Made by a program: the position numbers and the translations under genes. Source: Pascua guehoae (taxonomy: Eukaryota > Basidiomycota > Tremellomycetes > Trichosporonales > Trichosporonaceae). From it: a stretch of 64,000 nucleotides of DNA. The notes under the pieces were generated by a model. The model searched no databases and was not told the DNA's origin. It saw only the letters and a list, made by a program, of their open reading frames with translations. This document shows positions 1 through 12,075 of the stretch, piece by piece. Within the stretch, counting starts at the first letter, position 1, and each line of letters opens with the position of its first letter. Where the stretch lies: contig BCJX01000008.1 of NCBI GenBank assembly GCA_001600415.1, positions 463,262 through 527,261 on the forward strand, in the 5' to 3' direction.

Positions 1-1044
1 AAGGGGGGGGTGAAGGGAGGAGAGGGAATGATTGTGAGAGGAGGTAGGCAAGTGGGCAAGGGGCGGGCAGGAGGGCGAGGCGGTGTCGAGTGGGCTCGGG
101 CCCATGGGCAGAGGGTTAGATCGCGGTGCGGATATGCGGATCCGAGTGCGAGTGCGGAGATGGTAACTTGGGGAATGGAGTGGAGGGGGGACCGGCATAG
201 CTGGCGTGCGGCTCGCGACGTGCAGCGTGCGGCGTGCGGCGTGAGAGGCCATGCAATGCCGAGTGTGCGAGTTTTGCGAGTCCGACCGAGGAGCGGTGAG
301 GTGACAAGAATGAGAGAACGGGGTGGCGAGGGGCGCCGGTGTGAGCCTCGCGGAGACGAGTCGGCGAGTAGACGAGCAGACGAGTAGAAGAGTGACGGAG
401 CACTCGAGCGATCGAGACGCAACTCCCAGACTCCCGGCACCCAGTGGCACGTAGCACCCAGCGCCCAGCGCCCAGCGGCTTGCACAACGGACGGCGACTA
501 ACACCCAGGCGACGTGCAGCCCTACCTCGCGCTCGCGCTGCGGCTGATCCAGACCAACGGCCACCGCGTGCGCATCGCGACACACACGCCGTTTGAGGCG
601 CTCGTCCTCGGCGGCAACGACCTGCTGCGGGGCCAGAACGACGCGAGGGGCCCGCTCGAGGGCCGCCTCGAGTTTTTCGATATTGGCGGCGATCCAAAGG
701 AGTTGATGGCGTACATGGTCAAGAGTGAGTCTGGATCTAGCACTGGGACTGCTGGGTTTGGGCCGGGCTGTGAGCTGTGACAGGGTTGCTCTTGTGGCAT
801 GGGGTTGTTGTGGCGACTGCTATGGCACTGCCACAATGGCTCATCATGTTGCCACTGTTGTCATCCCGTCACTTCCATCTTTTCCACCTTCGCTGCCCCC
901 CACCCCCGATACACACACACACACTTTAATCTATTATATAAAGCGAAGATGCTCGGGATAAACCATGTGGAAGCTGCGTGGTTTCCACATGGCCGCTTGG
1001 GGGGGGGGGGTTACTGGAGGAGGAGAGGGCACGGGTGTGTGTGT

Positions 1045-1086
<42 letters not shown>

Positions 1087-4000
1087 GGGATGTGTGTGTT
1101 TTGGGGGGAGGGGGGAGGAGGAGGATGTTACAAGTCCCAGGGCCAGTCACTCCAGCACATTGGAATTTCTCTAGCACCGTGCAAATTTTTTGTCCTTTTC
1201 TTTGCACGGTTCGGTTTCATGATCCTGTGAGACCACACCGACTAACACCAGACCCCGGCCTCCTCCCGGGTTTTGCCTCGCTGACCAACGGCGACGTCAT
1301 GTCCAAGCGCAAAATGACAAAGGAAATGCTCACGGGCTTCTACCACGCCTGCTTCCACCCAGATACCAAGACGGGCATGGGGTTTGCCGCCGACGCAATC
1401 ATATCCAACCCGCCGGCATTTGCCCACATCCACATTGCAGAGGCACTCGGCCTGCCCCTTCTCATGTCGTTTAGTAAGCCTGCATCTGCATTGGAGCCTT
1501 CCCGCAGTGCATTCCCCGCTTCCCGGGTGCACTCACTTGCTGGGCTCGACTGACACGCCGCAGCCATGCCGTGGTCCCCGACCGGTCGGTTTGCCCACCC
1601 GCTCGTCAATGTCCAGACGTCGAATGCCGAGGAGGGCATGACGAATTTCCTCAGCTATGCCATGGCGGATACGTTGTGAGTTACAGAGGCGTGGCCGAGT
1701 GAATAATGGATGTGAGGGGTGCAGAGTGCCCATTACCAGGACCTGGGTGGAGTTTGGGTGGGGGACATTCAAGTCGCGCATGCTTGCACCGCCCTTTAGC
1801 ACCAGCTACTCGTGCGAGCTTCTGCCTGAGCACATGTACTGGCCAAACGGACATGTTGCCTGCTGGGGGCAGGGCGCTCCTGCCAACTTGCGACTGCACG
1901 GAAGACTCCAAGCTGTCGGCGACAGCGTTGTGGATATGTCCGGCTCCTGTGGCTTTCTCCACTCGACTGTGGCCATTTCTCCACCACATTGCCATTCATT
2001 ACACCGCCTTCACACCCCCAACCACACACACAACCCTCGCCCTCCCCGCCCCCTTTCCCCACGCCACCCACACTAACGCAAAGAATCTGGCAAGGCCTCG
2101 CCGACGTGATCAACACGTTCCGCACAGAGACGCTCGGCATCAGCCCGCTCGACATGCTCACCGGTCCCATGACCGTCGAGCGCCAGCGGATCCCATTTAC
2201 GTACGCGTGGAGCACGTCGCTCCTCCCCAAGCCGCGCGAGTGGAAGGAACATATCGGTACGTGGCTCTGACCAATGGCTGGGGGTCGTGCGGCTGCTGGC
2301 CAGGTGTTATACCCGAGTATCGAGACCATGTTGGATGACTGTCATGCTCGCCGTCAGCCACTCCGCCACGCCAACGCATAAAGCTAGAAGACGAGACTGA
2401 CCGCAGACATCGTCGGCTTCTTCACCATCCCCACGACGGTGCACTACACGCCCGACCCGGCGCTCGCGGCGTTCCTCGCCGCGGGCCCGTCGCCAGTATA
2501 CATCGGGTGCGTACTCGAACCACGACACAACTTCCTTGTACCGCTGAACCCCTACGCAACACCTTGCTGAGACGCAGATTCGGCTCGATTGTCGTCAAGG
2601 ACCCCGACGCCCTCACCAGTGCGTCCCTGCTGCCTTATTCGTGCTGACACGCAGAAATCATCCTCGAGGCGATCGAGATGACGGGAATCCGCGCGCTGGT
2701 GAGCGCGGGGTGGTCCGACCTCGGGAGTCTTGAGATGCCGGATAATGTCTTTTTGATCAAGGGTGCGTCAGGGGGGGAGAGGCGGGGGGTAACCGGGGAA
2801 GGCTAAAGTGAGGTTCTCGTCTCTGACGACAGGCGATATTCCCCACGACTGGTTATTTGCCGACGGTCGTGTGGCTGCCGTGTGCCACCATGGCGGTAGG
2901 TCAAGCCTTGGCCATTCGATTCGGCCGCAAGTGAAAGGTGCAGTCGAGTCTGACGCACAGGTGCGGGTACGACGTCTGCTGGATTGAGTGCGGGTTTGCC
3001 GACGATTATCATTCCGTTCTTTGGTGACCAGAAGTATGTCTGCCGCGAACCCCACCCCCACTCCCGTAATATCTTTATCGTCATGGCATTAAACCACGTG
3101 AACCCTTCTACTCCTCTCCCCCCTCCCTTTCCCCAAATCTCTACCCTCCACCCGTTCACTCCGCTAACCCCAGGTTCTGGGGCACAGCCGTCGCCCTCGC
3201 CGGCGCGGGCCCCGACCCCATCCCATACAAGAAGCTCACGGCGCCGAAACTCGCAAGCGCGCTCAAATTCGCCCTCTCCCCTGGCACATCCGCCGCAGCG
3301 AAGGAGATTGGCGAGCGCATCCGGTCCGAGGACGGGACGCTGCGGGGCGTCGAGAGTTTCCACGCCCACCTCCCTCTCGAGAACATGCGGTGCGACCTCG
3401 GCCCTGGGGTTGCACTGTGGTGGTCCCAGAAGCACTGCCTGCGGCTGTCGGCCGAGGCGGCGGGTGTGCTCGTGGACCGGGGCGTGTTGAAGTGGAAGGA
3501 CCTCGCGCCGAATCGTGAGTGCTGGTGGGGGGAGGTTTGGGTTGTCGGGAGAGCTGCAGCTGACGACAGGTCCAAAGGAGTACGAGACGGGACGCAACTA
3601 TGCGGACCCCATCTCGGCGGGCGCGGTCGCCATGCTTGACGTGTTGGCGGGGTCGACGTCGGGGGCCGCGCAGCTCTTCTACGCGCCGGTGAGTAAGAGC
3701 GGTGGTTACACGAGACGGGTGGCGGGCAAGGCATGTCTCGTGCAATATCCCTCACCCGGTGTCTCCGGTGCAGAACAATGCGAAGGAAGTAATAATCGCT
3801 GACGGACAGAGCAGGGGGGCAGTAAAGCTCTCGTGGGGAATATTAAAGGGTGAGCTGTTGCGTGACGCGTGGAATGTTCGCATGGATCAGTCGGCGTGGA
3901 GGCGTCAAATGCCGTCACCGAGGCAGGGAACAGGTCCTGCACCACATAGCATACCTCTACGACGCTGACGTGCAGCATCGAGTAAAGTCTTCAGCACGAT

Positions 4001-5170
4001 GCACGAGGGCATGGAAAACCTCCCGCACATGATGGGGTCGCGGACACGGCAGCGCGGGCGTGTCGACGGCATCGCGTCGGGTGTCACTGAGGGGGTCAAG
4101 GGGCTCGGGTACGGTGTCATGGACGGCGTCACGGGTCTCGTTACTGAGCCATGGGACGGGTACGAGAAGCAGGTGAGTAGAGTTTGGGTCTGTGGGCATT
4201 TGCCTGTCATCTGGCTGCCTACTGGGGTTGGTCTTTGACTGTCGGAATTTGAGAGCCTTGGGTGGACTTTGGTGGTCTCTCCCGCTCTCACCTACATTTT
4301 CTCGTACGCTTGTGACCCGCCTCTACCACCACCTATCATCCTCCCAACCTTTGCATTTTCCGGCGCTAATCCCAGGGACCCGTAGGCGCAGCGGTCGGCG
4401 TCGGCAAGGGCCTTCTCAACATGTTTGTCCGCCCCGGTGCGGGCGTCTTCGGGCTGATCGCCAACCCCGCCGCGGGGGCGTACTATACGATCCGCGACCG
4501 GCTGGAGGCTGACAAGCACCCCCTGCGCTTCCCGCGGATGGAGGCGAGCATGGCAGCGGCGATGAAAGTCGAGGACAAGGACCGGGCCTTTTACGTGCAG
4601 CAGTTCCGGAAGCTGACGGCGGGCAACCGTGCGCGGGAGCGGCACAAGCAGCTCAAGCTGCGGCGCAAGGAGGCCGACCTGCAGCTGCTGCCACCCGAGG
4701 AACGCGAGCTCGCCCTCGCCCAGATGCGGCGCGGGTGGACGGGCAACCTCCTCCCGCCACCACGGCACAATTCGGCCACCTCGCGCCCGGGATCAACAGC
4801 ATCCAGTCGCCGCAACTCGGCATCCGTGTCGCCCCAAATCTCCCCGTCTCTCTCGCCCACGTCGCCTGTCCGCGCTCAGTCCATGTCCGCCGCAGCCGAG
4901 GCGTACCCCCGAGGAGCTGACGGGCGCCTCGTCCCGCCCCCCCGCCACGAGTCGTACGGCACCCAGAGCAGCACACGCTCGTCGCCCACACACTCTCGCA
5001 GTGCATCCCTCGCGACCTCGCCTGTGCAGTCGCCACACATTTCAATGTCCGAGATGCGCCTTACCGACGCCCCCGACGCGCTTGCCAGGCCGCCCCTTCC
5101 GCCCCGCCGCGAAAACTCAAAGGCGTCCAGTGCGTCCAGTGCGGGTCCCGGTGCGAGTGGCACTCGTTGA
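1..5170 (+). CDS. GT28 / sterol glucosyltransferase-like protein, 5' end outside window
   Basis: Exons with continuous phase: 509-724, 1252-1473, 1564-1675, 2084-2256, 2407-2506, 2578-2618, 2655-2762, 2833-2895, 2961-3033, 3174-3514, 3570-3688, 3774-3849, 3976-4172, 4376-5170, about 877 visible residues. The first visible exon begins inside a codon completing the GDVQPYLALAL motif typical of the N-lobe of family 28 glycosyltransferases, so earlier exons lie to the left; nothing in 1-508 looks coding. The C-lobe carries the UDP-sugar binding signature CHHGGAGTT followed by PFFGDQKFWG. A glycine-rich segment with repeated GVTEGVKGL/GVGKGLLNM patterns and a basic, then Ser/Pro-rich tail follow the catalytic domain, as in fungal relatives of Atg26. 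Expected reaction: transfer of glucose from UDP-glucose to a sterol or other lipid at membranes. The acceptor is not shown by sequence. Exon 3774-3849 is the least certain. Introns of 527 and 408 nt are far longer than the others. Confidence 0.88.
944..1215 (+). repeat. Dispersed two-hairpin element, copy A (inside an intron)
   Basis: This stretch inside intron 725-1251 matches 27423-27752 at both ends: the first 50 bases agree at roughly 84 percent, and the 13-base word TAGCACCGTGCAA (1172-1184) is identical. Each end holds a perfect 10-bp inverted repeat: CCATGTGGAA at 963-972 with TTCCACATGG at 983-992, and ACCGTGCAAA with TTTGCACGGT around 1176-1209. The centre is low complexity, including a (CT)16 run at 1046-1077. 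It could be a non-autonomous mobile element or a structured RNA. Confidence 0.6.
1046..1077. repeat. (CT)16 microsatellite
   Basis: Uninterrupted CT dinucleotide run flanked by GT-rich sequence, within the long intron of the glycosyltransferase gene and within the dispersed element. Likely length-variable between strains. Confidence 0.97.
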
Positions 5171-7308
5171 GCTCGAGGCGACTGTTGAAAGCAGCAAAAA
5201 CATAAAAATAGCAATGATAGATGGTAGTCTTGTATTTGTAGCGTAGCGTGCTCCCCCATGAACGATACTGCGAGGTACCTCGCCCTCGGATCTGTAAGCC
5301 CGATTCTCCGGGCCGTGTCTGCGCGCTGACTACGTGAGCGTTATATTGGCATACTACTATGGCACGACCCGGATCGCAGCGGCGCGAATATACGTCGCCG
5401 CCACTATGTTCGCCATGTGGCGGATGGAGAGGCACATACTCTCAGCCTCTACAACCATAACTCCTCATCTCTGGTGGCAGTTGCACCCTCACATGCAGCA
5501 GTCACTCCAAACCCGATAGCTTAAGGCAAGAGCTCGAGGTCTCGGCAGGCTGAACCTCTCTATCCCAGACGGCCGCAACAAAGCGGCAACGGTAAACACT
5601 CGCAAATTACAATCTGTGTCCTGCACCCTCTACCAACTTCAAACTCGCCCTGAAAACAGAGCACAGGCAAAGAATGAGCCGACCACACTTCTCGACATGA
5701 CATCAGCAGGCCGCAGCAGCATCGGGAATTCGGTGTTGGTAGCGGAGGAACTTCGTTGCGCTGAGACGTCGCCGACGGGGAGTGATGTTGCATGCTTGGT
5801 GTCAACCCTCGGCGTCGGTCCGAGATGTAGTACCGTCCCACACCCTTGGGGCGTGCACGACTTCGTTCCAGGACGTGCAAGACCCCTCTTCGATCGAGGC
5901 GCTGTCGTGCCCTTGGGGTGTGACTGACGTAGCAAGGCTGTGGATCAAGAATCTACCGCGCTCTCGTTGGACGAAAGGAGCTTGGGCATTGACGACTGGC
6001 AGGTCCGAGCGTAATTGATTGGGCGATAACGGGTGAATGTGAACAGTGTGTACAGTAGATGGCGCGTCCCATACCTGTCAGAATCGATGTGTCCCGCCAC
6101 AGGTGTGTTGAGAGAGGAGAATGGACAGCGGTGCGAAGACAAAGATGAGTAGCGACAGATGTGGCAGCCAAGGACGGAGTGATTACCGGAGAAACCTCGG
6201 TCGGCTTTCGGCTCCTAGTTGTCCACCGAAAACTACCGCCGCTCCTGCTCTGCAATGTAGTTTGTTGCCAGGGGAGGTTACAGCGGTTAGTCGTGTCCCT
6301 GGTGTGCTGGTGTCAACCATATCTACACTGGTCTCTCCTCACACCTCCCGACCACCATGGTCAATCTGGCCTCTCCTTCCACACCTGCCAGCTACTAACA
6401 ACGCCACTACGGCTCCCTCTCGTCCTACACCTGACCTGCTTACCATGATCAGCCTCATCGCCAACGGTCTCTCCTCCCACATCATCCACTTGTCTCTCCT
6501 CCCACACCACCTCCCTGGTTGACAACCCCACTGAAACTCGTCTCTCCTCCCGCACGCCTCACCCATTTCTACTTGCCTCTCCTCGGACACATGTTGTCCA
6601 CCATTGGCAACCGCACTTTCTCTCACCTCTTCTTGTACACTTCCTTCGGCATTAACCCCTCCATCTCCACCTCCCGCACCGTGTCCAGCATAACCAAAGC
6701 CTTCTTTCAGACTCGTCTCTCCTGGACACCTGCGCAGCATGACAAATCCCAGTTCCGCTCGCATCGCAATCGCTATTATTGGTGCGGTTTCCGGCTTTGG
6801 CGGCAAGCTCGGCGCCGACACAGTGTCCGTGCGCGTCCAACAAGGTGCCAGTGCTCATGCCAGACACTCACATGGTTAATGCACGTGCCTCTGTTCTGGG
6901 GCGAGTTCAGAATCCACATGATGTCCGTCATCCCTCGCTCTGCCACTCTGTCATCCCACTTGCTCTCATTCTTGCTATCCCAATCCTCTTTACTTCCCCT
7001 CGCCCCTTACCATCATTGCCGCCCGTGAGCTGCGACGAGCCGAGGGCCTCGCACGGTGGCGTTCTCACATCCTTGCTTTACGCGCCTTGATACTGAAACA
7101 CCATTGTTTCCGCACACACCTCTGTGCTCACTCTCACTCCTCCTGAGTTCAACTTGAGTTGGTCTTTGGACTCTACAACTGACCGATGGTGAGTTCCGCG
7201 GCTGCCAGCGGACTGGTGCACCAGATAAGCTGACGTCCAGAGAGCCTGACAGCCCTGTACCTCGATTCTTCGACCAGCGGCGAGACATACTCTGCCAAGC
7301 TTCGCACG
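5171..7308. other. Intergenic, no convincing gene
   Basis: No long ORF with protein-like composition. Between about 6330 and 6725 the motif CTCTCCT(C)CCACACC recurs seven or eight times at irregular 25-50 base spacing, an old degenerate tandem array. A short frame from ATG 6739 (46 codons, with an IAIIGAVSGFGGKLG-like segment) and another protein-like stretch near 7013-7090 might be exons of a small gene, but no splice pair joins them cleanly, so no gene is called. Confidence 0.5.
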
Positions 7309-8403
7309 ATGCCTGACTCTGGCATCATGGAGGCAAACTCCCGCGTTAGCGCATCTTCCCAGCGGGAACTCGAGGAGCTCCCGCGCCTCGACATCCGCAT
7401 GTTCCCTCACATCTGGGCGGACCTATTCGCGATCACTCCCTTCCCGGATCTGCTGACCCTCCGCTCCCTCTCTCGCGAGCACCAAGTGGCCGTGGACCGG
7501 TATCTCTCTCGGCACGTCCTTGTACACGGCTCGGGGCGGATTTCAAGCCGTCTGGCACCGAGTGCGCGCCTGCCTCGGCTGCCGCAGGACGACGGCGCGG
7601 TCGCGTCGGCTGTCCGCGTCGTCGACGTCCAGTCGGGAAAGTTCCCGTGCGCGACCCACGCCGCAGACCCGTCGGCGCCCCCGCACCCCCTCCGCATCCC
7701 GCGGGTGCGGTGCTGCGACTGCGCCACATTTGGGCGCGCTCCCGTCTCCGTCGAGTCGTGGTACAGCCGCGCGTGTGTGGGCCAGCCGCTGGGCGCCTTG
7801 CGGGTCCCGCTAGTCCGCCGATGGGGGGACCACGACGGCTGCGCGCTCATCCACGCCGACGCGGCCGTGGGCTACATCGACCCCATCCCCCGCTCCGGCG
7901 ACAAGGCCGCAGTCAGCCTCAACCCGGCCGCCACGCGCATATTCCTCCTCCCACTCCCGCGGTGGGCGACTCTCACCGCACCCATGCTCGAGGCGGCCTC
8001 GGACGGGCGAGCGACGCGCATCGTCCTCCGCCGCCGCACCCCGGTTCCACACTCCGAGCCCATGGCCCCAGAGAACATCCGCGGATTCCGCGCACGGGCT
8101 TGGACCATCATCGCCAAGGTCATCGCACCGTGGTTCAGGGCCAGCATCGCGCCAGAAAACCTCAAAGTCGTCCTCGTCGACTACGAGGGAGTCCCGCACC
8201 CAACCGACGAGAGCAAATGCGAGAAGCTGGCGTACCCGTCCCGCGACGAGCTCATCGAGCAGATCGAGAAGGCCGCCGATGTCGAGGCCCGGCCACACGT
8301 CCGCAAAGTCGTCGTCTTCATGTCCCTGGAAGAGTACCGTGAGGACGTCGGCGAGGCGGCCTTTGCGCTCGAGGAGGACGACCACGGCTTCCAGTTCTCC
8401 TAG
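7309..8403 (+). CDS. F-box-like protein, single exon (family member 1)
   Basis: Intronless 364-residue frame. Residues about 25-70 carry the pattern LDIRMFPHIWADLF...LLTLRSLS...VDRYLSRHVLV, which resembles an F-box helical module and matches the N-termini of the genes at 52097 and 53952 (MFPHxxDxI...LLxLR...VDxxLxRHxxV). The C-terminus has the same family motif, a hydrophobic strand then S-x-x-E-Y-x-x-x-V-G. The middle is variable. F-box proteins bind Skp1 and present substrates to SCF ubiquitin ligases; that role is inferred from the N-terminal pattern only. The start at 7309 is the first ATG; a second in-frame ATG lies at 7327. Coding is supported by the absence of stops over 1.1 kb and by the match to its paralogues. 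Confidence 0.75.
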   Translation: MPDSGIMEANSRVSASSQRELEELPRLDIRMFPHIWADLFAITPFPDLLTLRSLSREHQVAVDRYLSRHVLVHGSGRISSRLAPSARLPRLPQDDGAVASAVRVVDVQSGKFPCATHAADPSAPPHPLRIPRVRCCDCATFGRAPVSVESWYSRACVGQPLGALRVPLVRRWGDHDGCALIHADAAVGYIDPIPRSGDKAAVSLNPAATRIFLLPLPRWATLTAPMLEAASDGRATRIVLRRRTPVPHSEPMAPENIRGFRARAWTIIAKVIAPWFRASIAPENLKVVLVDYEGVPHPTDESKCEKLAYPSRDELIEQIEKAADVEARPHVRKVVVFMSLEEYREDVGEAAFALEEDDHGFQFS

Positions 8404-9365
8404 GAAGATACTGTGCGATGCCAACGCTAGTGATTGTAAACCTGACTGTATAAGCCCTACTCACGTCTTCCCCTTGCAAGGTGGCGTCAACACAAAGCCG
8501 ACACCAAAGTCAAACATCCAAAGGCCGAATCTCCCCGTTTGCCCGTCAACGACCTCGTTCCATCTGCTCATGCTCGGTCGTCACCTTTGCCTACAGCCAA
8601 ACCGCAATCTACAGAGGGGGGTGAGATCGATAAGCGGGGTTCTTCAGGCAACTAACGGGAACTCGCGGTGCGTTGCTCTAAATCGGCCCCGTACGTACTT
8701 GGAGACGGAACTAATAGGACAACGACTGCCGAGAGATCATTATAAGGTTGTTTAGTGTAGTAGTAACACACCTGCAGGAATCCCGACGTGTAATCCTCGG
8801 AACATCCAGTCCTTTTGGCCTCTGTGTGTTCGACTCATACTCCGTCTCTTGGTCCTCCGAGAGCTTCAGCCTCGCGCCTCAAGCACGTAGGTCCTACTGT
8901 CCCTCTGTCGCCAATCTGTCGCCGATCTGTCGTCGATCTATCAGAGGGCTGCGGGCCGCACCGTGATTAAAGAAGGACGATTGACTCAAACCCGAAACGC
9001 GGGTGTCTCTGATATGTACATCACGAGCCCCAGAGTCCCTCCAATGCGAACTCCAATGCGAATGAAGACCAAATACCAGCTTGTCCTACCGGAGCCATTG
9101 CCCCATACCTTCGTCTACTATCGTCAAATGGTGCTGCTTATTGACACAAACCATCTATCGCTTGCTGCTTGTTGAGGTCGTTTTGAATCCGCCCCGTAAC
9201 ACGCACACCAAATAGCAGACGGCGTCCATAAGCGCTGCGTCGAACGTGGGCGCAAGGCAGGATATCTCGGAGTCAGGCAATGAATGGGCTGAGGCAGACC
9301 ACGTGAGGAGATTATTTTTATTTTCGGGGTTGGGCGGTGCACGCCTCTGCACACGTGCACCCTTT
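8404..9365. other. Intergenic, nothing recognised
   Basis: No protein-like frame, tRNA or clear repeat seen. An upstream exon of the unrecognised gene that follows may lie near 9246-9365 but cannot be fixed. Confidence 0.4.
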
Positions 9366-10525
9366 GCTGCCCCGGTATATCGCTGCAACGCCTTCAAGTA
9401 CAAGGGAATCGAGATCGACACGGCCAACCTCCACGACGCAGAAGTCTATATTTTCGTGTGCAAGAAGAGCTCGCCGGACGTGAGTCTGATGGTACCCTCA
9501 ACCGACGAGCTTCCACTGACTCTCAGGTCTATCCCGTCAAAGTCGGCGGGGGCGTTATCGACCGGGATTATGCCAGTGTCTGCACATTGGCAGACTTCAA
9601 GAAGCTCTATGATGATGCCAAGCACCACAATGCTGAGATTGTGCCCCGCAGGGACTGGTTCCCTGTGTGGAAAGAGCGGCATGAGGCTCACATTGCTGCT
9701 CTTGTTCCAAAGGCAGATGGTACTGTTGAGCAAATCTTTGGGCGCACTGAACACCCAGGGTTCATGTGCACAGAGAACACACCTCCCTGTGTCTACATGT
9801 GGCCAGGGTACCGCGGGAGATACACTTTTGACCATATCACAGTGGGTACCACGGGCGATACACTTCTGACCTTCAGGTGGTCACCGACTCAGTGCACCAC
9901 TTGCACTTGTCGAACACCTTTTGCCGACCACTGACGGCAATCACGGACGAAGCGGTTGCAGGTAGGTTTACGGAACGACGGAGCGACAAGGGAGGTATTT
10001 GAGTACTGGAGACGGGGTCAATATCGACGAGCGAGGTATTTGAGTACTGGAGACGGGGTCAATGGACGGTGAGGCCGGCCTTAACAAACAGGTTTCTGCA
10101 GCAACGCACGTGGCTGATTCTTCAGGCTGGCCAGCAGGTGCACAACCACTCGATGGCAAAGATCCAGAAGGCAATGGGTGACTGGGACAGGAAGTTGGTA
10201 GCAGATGGCAAGCCCCGCCTCGCCACGAACCCTCGACACGATTCGTTGTACCAGAATGGTGACGGCAATGCCTGGATGTTGCCAGTGCACATGTACAATC
10301 ACTACGCCCCAGGTACACCGACACCCCACTGCCTCACCAAGTCCAAGCACGGCGGACAGCGCCTTTTGCAGGGTGCCATGGCATCCCCAAATGCGTTCGG
10401 CGGTAATATGATCTCATATTGCAACACGACTCATCTGAATGTGGAGGTCCAGACCGAGCTGAGCGGTGGCCCGTACATCAAGGACCAACAAGGGCGGCTC
10501 TTGGTGCTCCCGGCGTGGGTGGTTA
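9366..10525 (+). CDS. Unrecognised multi-exon gene, possibly decaying
   Basis: Four segments join with consistent phase: about 9380-9478 (ending SSPD, donor GTGAGT), 9527-9835 (VYPVKVGG to FDHI), 9868-9965 (VVTDSVHHLHLSN to DEAVAG, with donor GTTTAC) and 10092-10520 (RFLQQRTWLILQAG to LPAWVVRACG, donor GTGAGT). The protein-like text includes many Trp, Tyr, His and Asn residues and is not from a family I recognise. The start codon is not identified, and after 10520 the sequence runs into 18 T residues and then a broken repeat of the last exon, so the 3' end is missing or rebuilt. A live gene with a different 3' structure or a recent pseudogene are both possible. Confidence 0.45.
9992..10063. 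repeat. Two-copy direct repeat, 41-bp period
   Basis: A 31-base block beginning GAGGTATTTGAGTACTGG occurs at 9992 and again at 10033, inside the presumed intron 9966-10091 of the unrecognised gene. Confidence 0.95.
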
Positions 10526-10683
10526 GGGCGTGTGGTGAGTTTTTTTTTTTTTTTTTCCCTTGGCGGTTATGGTTTGGGGCAAGGAGGATCAAGGTGTGGG
10601 GAAGAAGTGCGGGAGCACAAGTCACATGGCGGGTGGAGTCGGATGCAGGTGTGTGACCCCGAGCGTCGGGAATCTCGGATTGC

Positions 10684-10837
10684 AACAGGTTTCTGCAGCA
10701 ACGCACAGAGCAGTGGCCGGATCTTTAGGCTGGCCAGCGGGTGCACAACCGCTCGATGGCTCGCATCTCGAAGGCAATGTGCGACTGGGACGGGAAGTTG
10801 GTAGCAGACGGCAAGCCGCGCCTCGCTACACAGACTC
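10684..10837 (+). pseudogene. Broken duplicate of the exon at 10086-10236
   Basis: About 150 bases repeat the start of the last exon of the preceding unrecognised gene, beginning with the same AACAGGTTTCTGCAGCAACG, at roughly 80-85 percent identity and 600 bases downstream. The copy keeps the end of the KLVADGKPRLA frame, but its upstream part has small indels and it does not continue into the rest of the exon. Confidence 0.75.
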
Positions 10838-11790
10838 GGTGCACCCAGGCGAACGCTCACGAGTGACGCTCTGGTGTGCTGGGCCATTCTTCCAAACGTT
10901 CAAACCCGTCTTGTGGTGCCTGCGCCAACGAATGGAGACCAACGAGGAACGTCGAGTCAAAAGGTACCAATACGGAAAGACCATTTTGACAACGGTCGAG
11001 CACAGCTGGCTGTGGTAGAGCAAGGCAGAGAGGAACGACGTAGACTGTGCCGTAGACTGTGCAAGTTGGAGTGACTAGAGGTGCAAGAAGGAAGACCTGT
11101 GTGCATCCCCATCGTGACATCCGTCATGACATCAAACGTGCGGACACGTGATTCGTGTGGTGCGATCCACGAGTTAGTAAGAGAGAACATGCCCACTACC
11201 CCCTCTATCAGTTAGCACCTGTCGCGTGTCGAGCGCAGACCGTCCGGCACCAGCCAAGCGCACCTGAACCTCGCAACATCTTCCTGGATCACATCCACCC
11301 TGTAATAGCACACGCTCTCAGCCGCGTTCTCAGCGACATGTTCATGAAGCGAAACCCGAGACGCCCTCTCGACGGCATTTAGGATACCTTGTTGGGTATA
11401 TGGATAGCGCGGCTTAGTGGTGCTATGACACACCCATCACGCACTCTTCACCGAATGCCGACTGTGGAGACTACTTCACCGCTACAAACAATGCGGGAAA
11501 CAGAGGAGGCCTTTGGCTTTTTCTTCTAGGCGATGAGATCAAAATAGGCCGACACCTGAATGCGTCTCCTGACACTCTGCGCCTCTCGAGACATGTGCCA
11601 AGGCCATTGTCACTAACTCTGTCAGCTGGACAGCTCGGTCCTTTGCTGCACTCACGGCTGCAAATATGTATGGCGAGAGACTCGCAGGCTCCTGTAATCC
11701 AGAGGCATAATCCGCCCTCTCTGGGTATGATGATGCCACGATGCGACACAAACAACAGCCTTCCGGCGAGTACCGAGTACCACGCGTGCC

Positions 11791-12075
11791 ACGCGAGACG
11801 CCACGCGACTCGTACAAAGAAGCAGTCGCGTGTACGCTTCAGCGTCGCGTCTATGGCTCTCCAGTTGATTCGATCTGCAAAGCGGACTATTGGATCCTGA
11901 AGCCACGACGTCTAACGACGATACCACGTCAGACCCCACGCGAGACGCGACTCGTACAAAGACAAGAAGCAGTCCCGTGTAGGCTTCAGCATCGCGCATA
12001 TAGTTCTCTAATCGATTCTATCTTCAAAACAGGCCATTGGATCCTGAAGCCACGGCGTCTTCGACGACAAACAGT
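11791..12075. repeat. Two-copy tandem duplication, about 147-bp period
   Basis: Unit 1 starts ACGCGAGACG at 11791, unit 2 at 11938. Both continue through CTCGTACAAAGA, an AAGCAGTC block and ATTGGATCCTGAAGCCACG with a few substitutions and small indels. No gene is associated. Confidence 0.9.

Noticed and set aside
6739..6876. 46-codon frame starting MTNPSSARIAIAI
   Set aside because: Plausible short exon, but no consistent continuation could be spliced; mentioned only in the intergenic entry.
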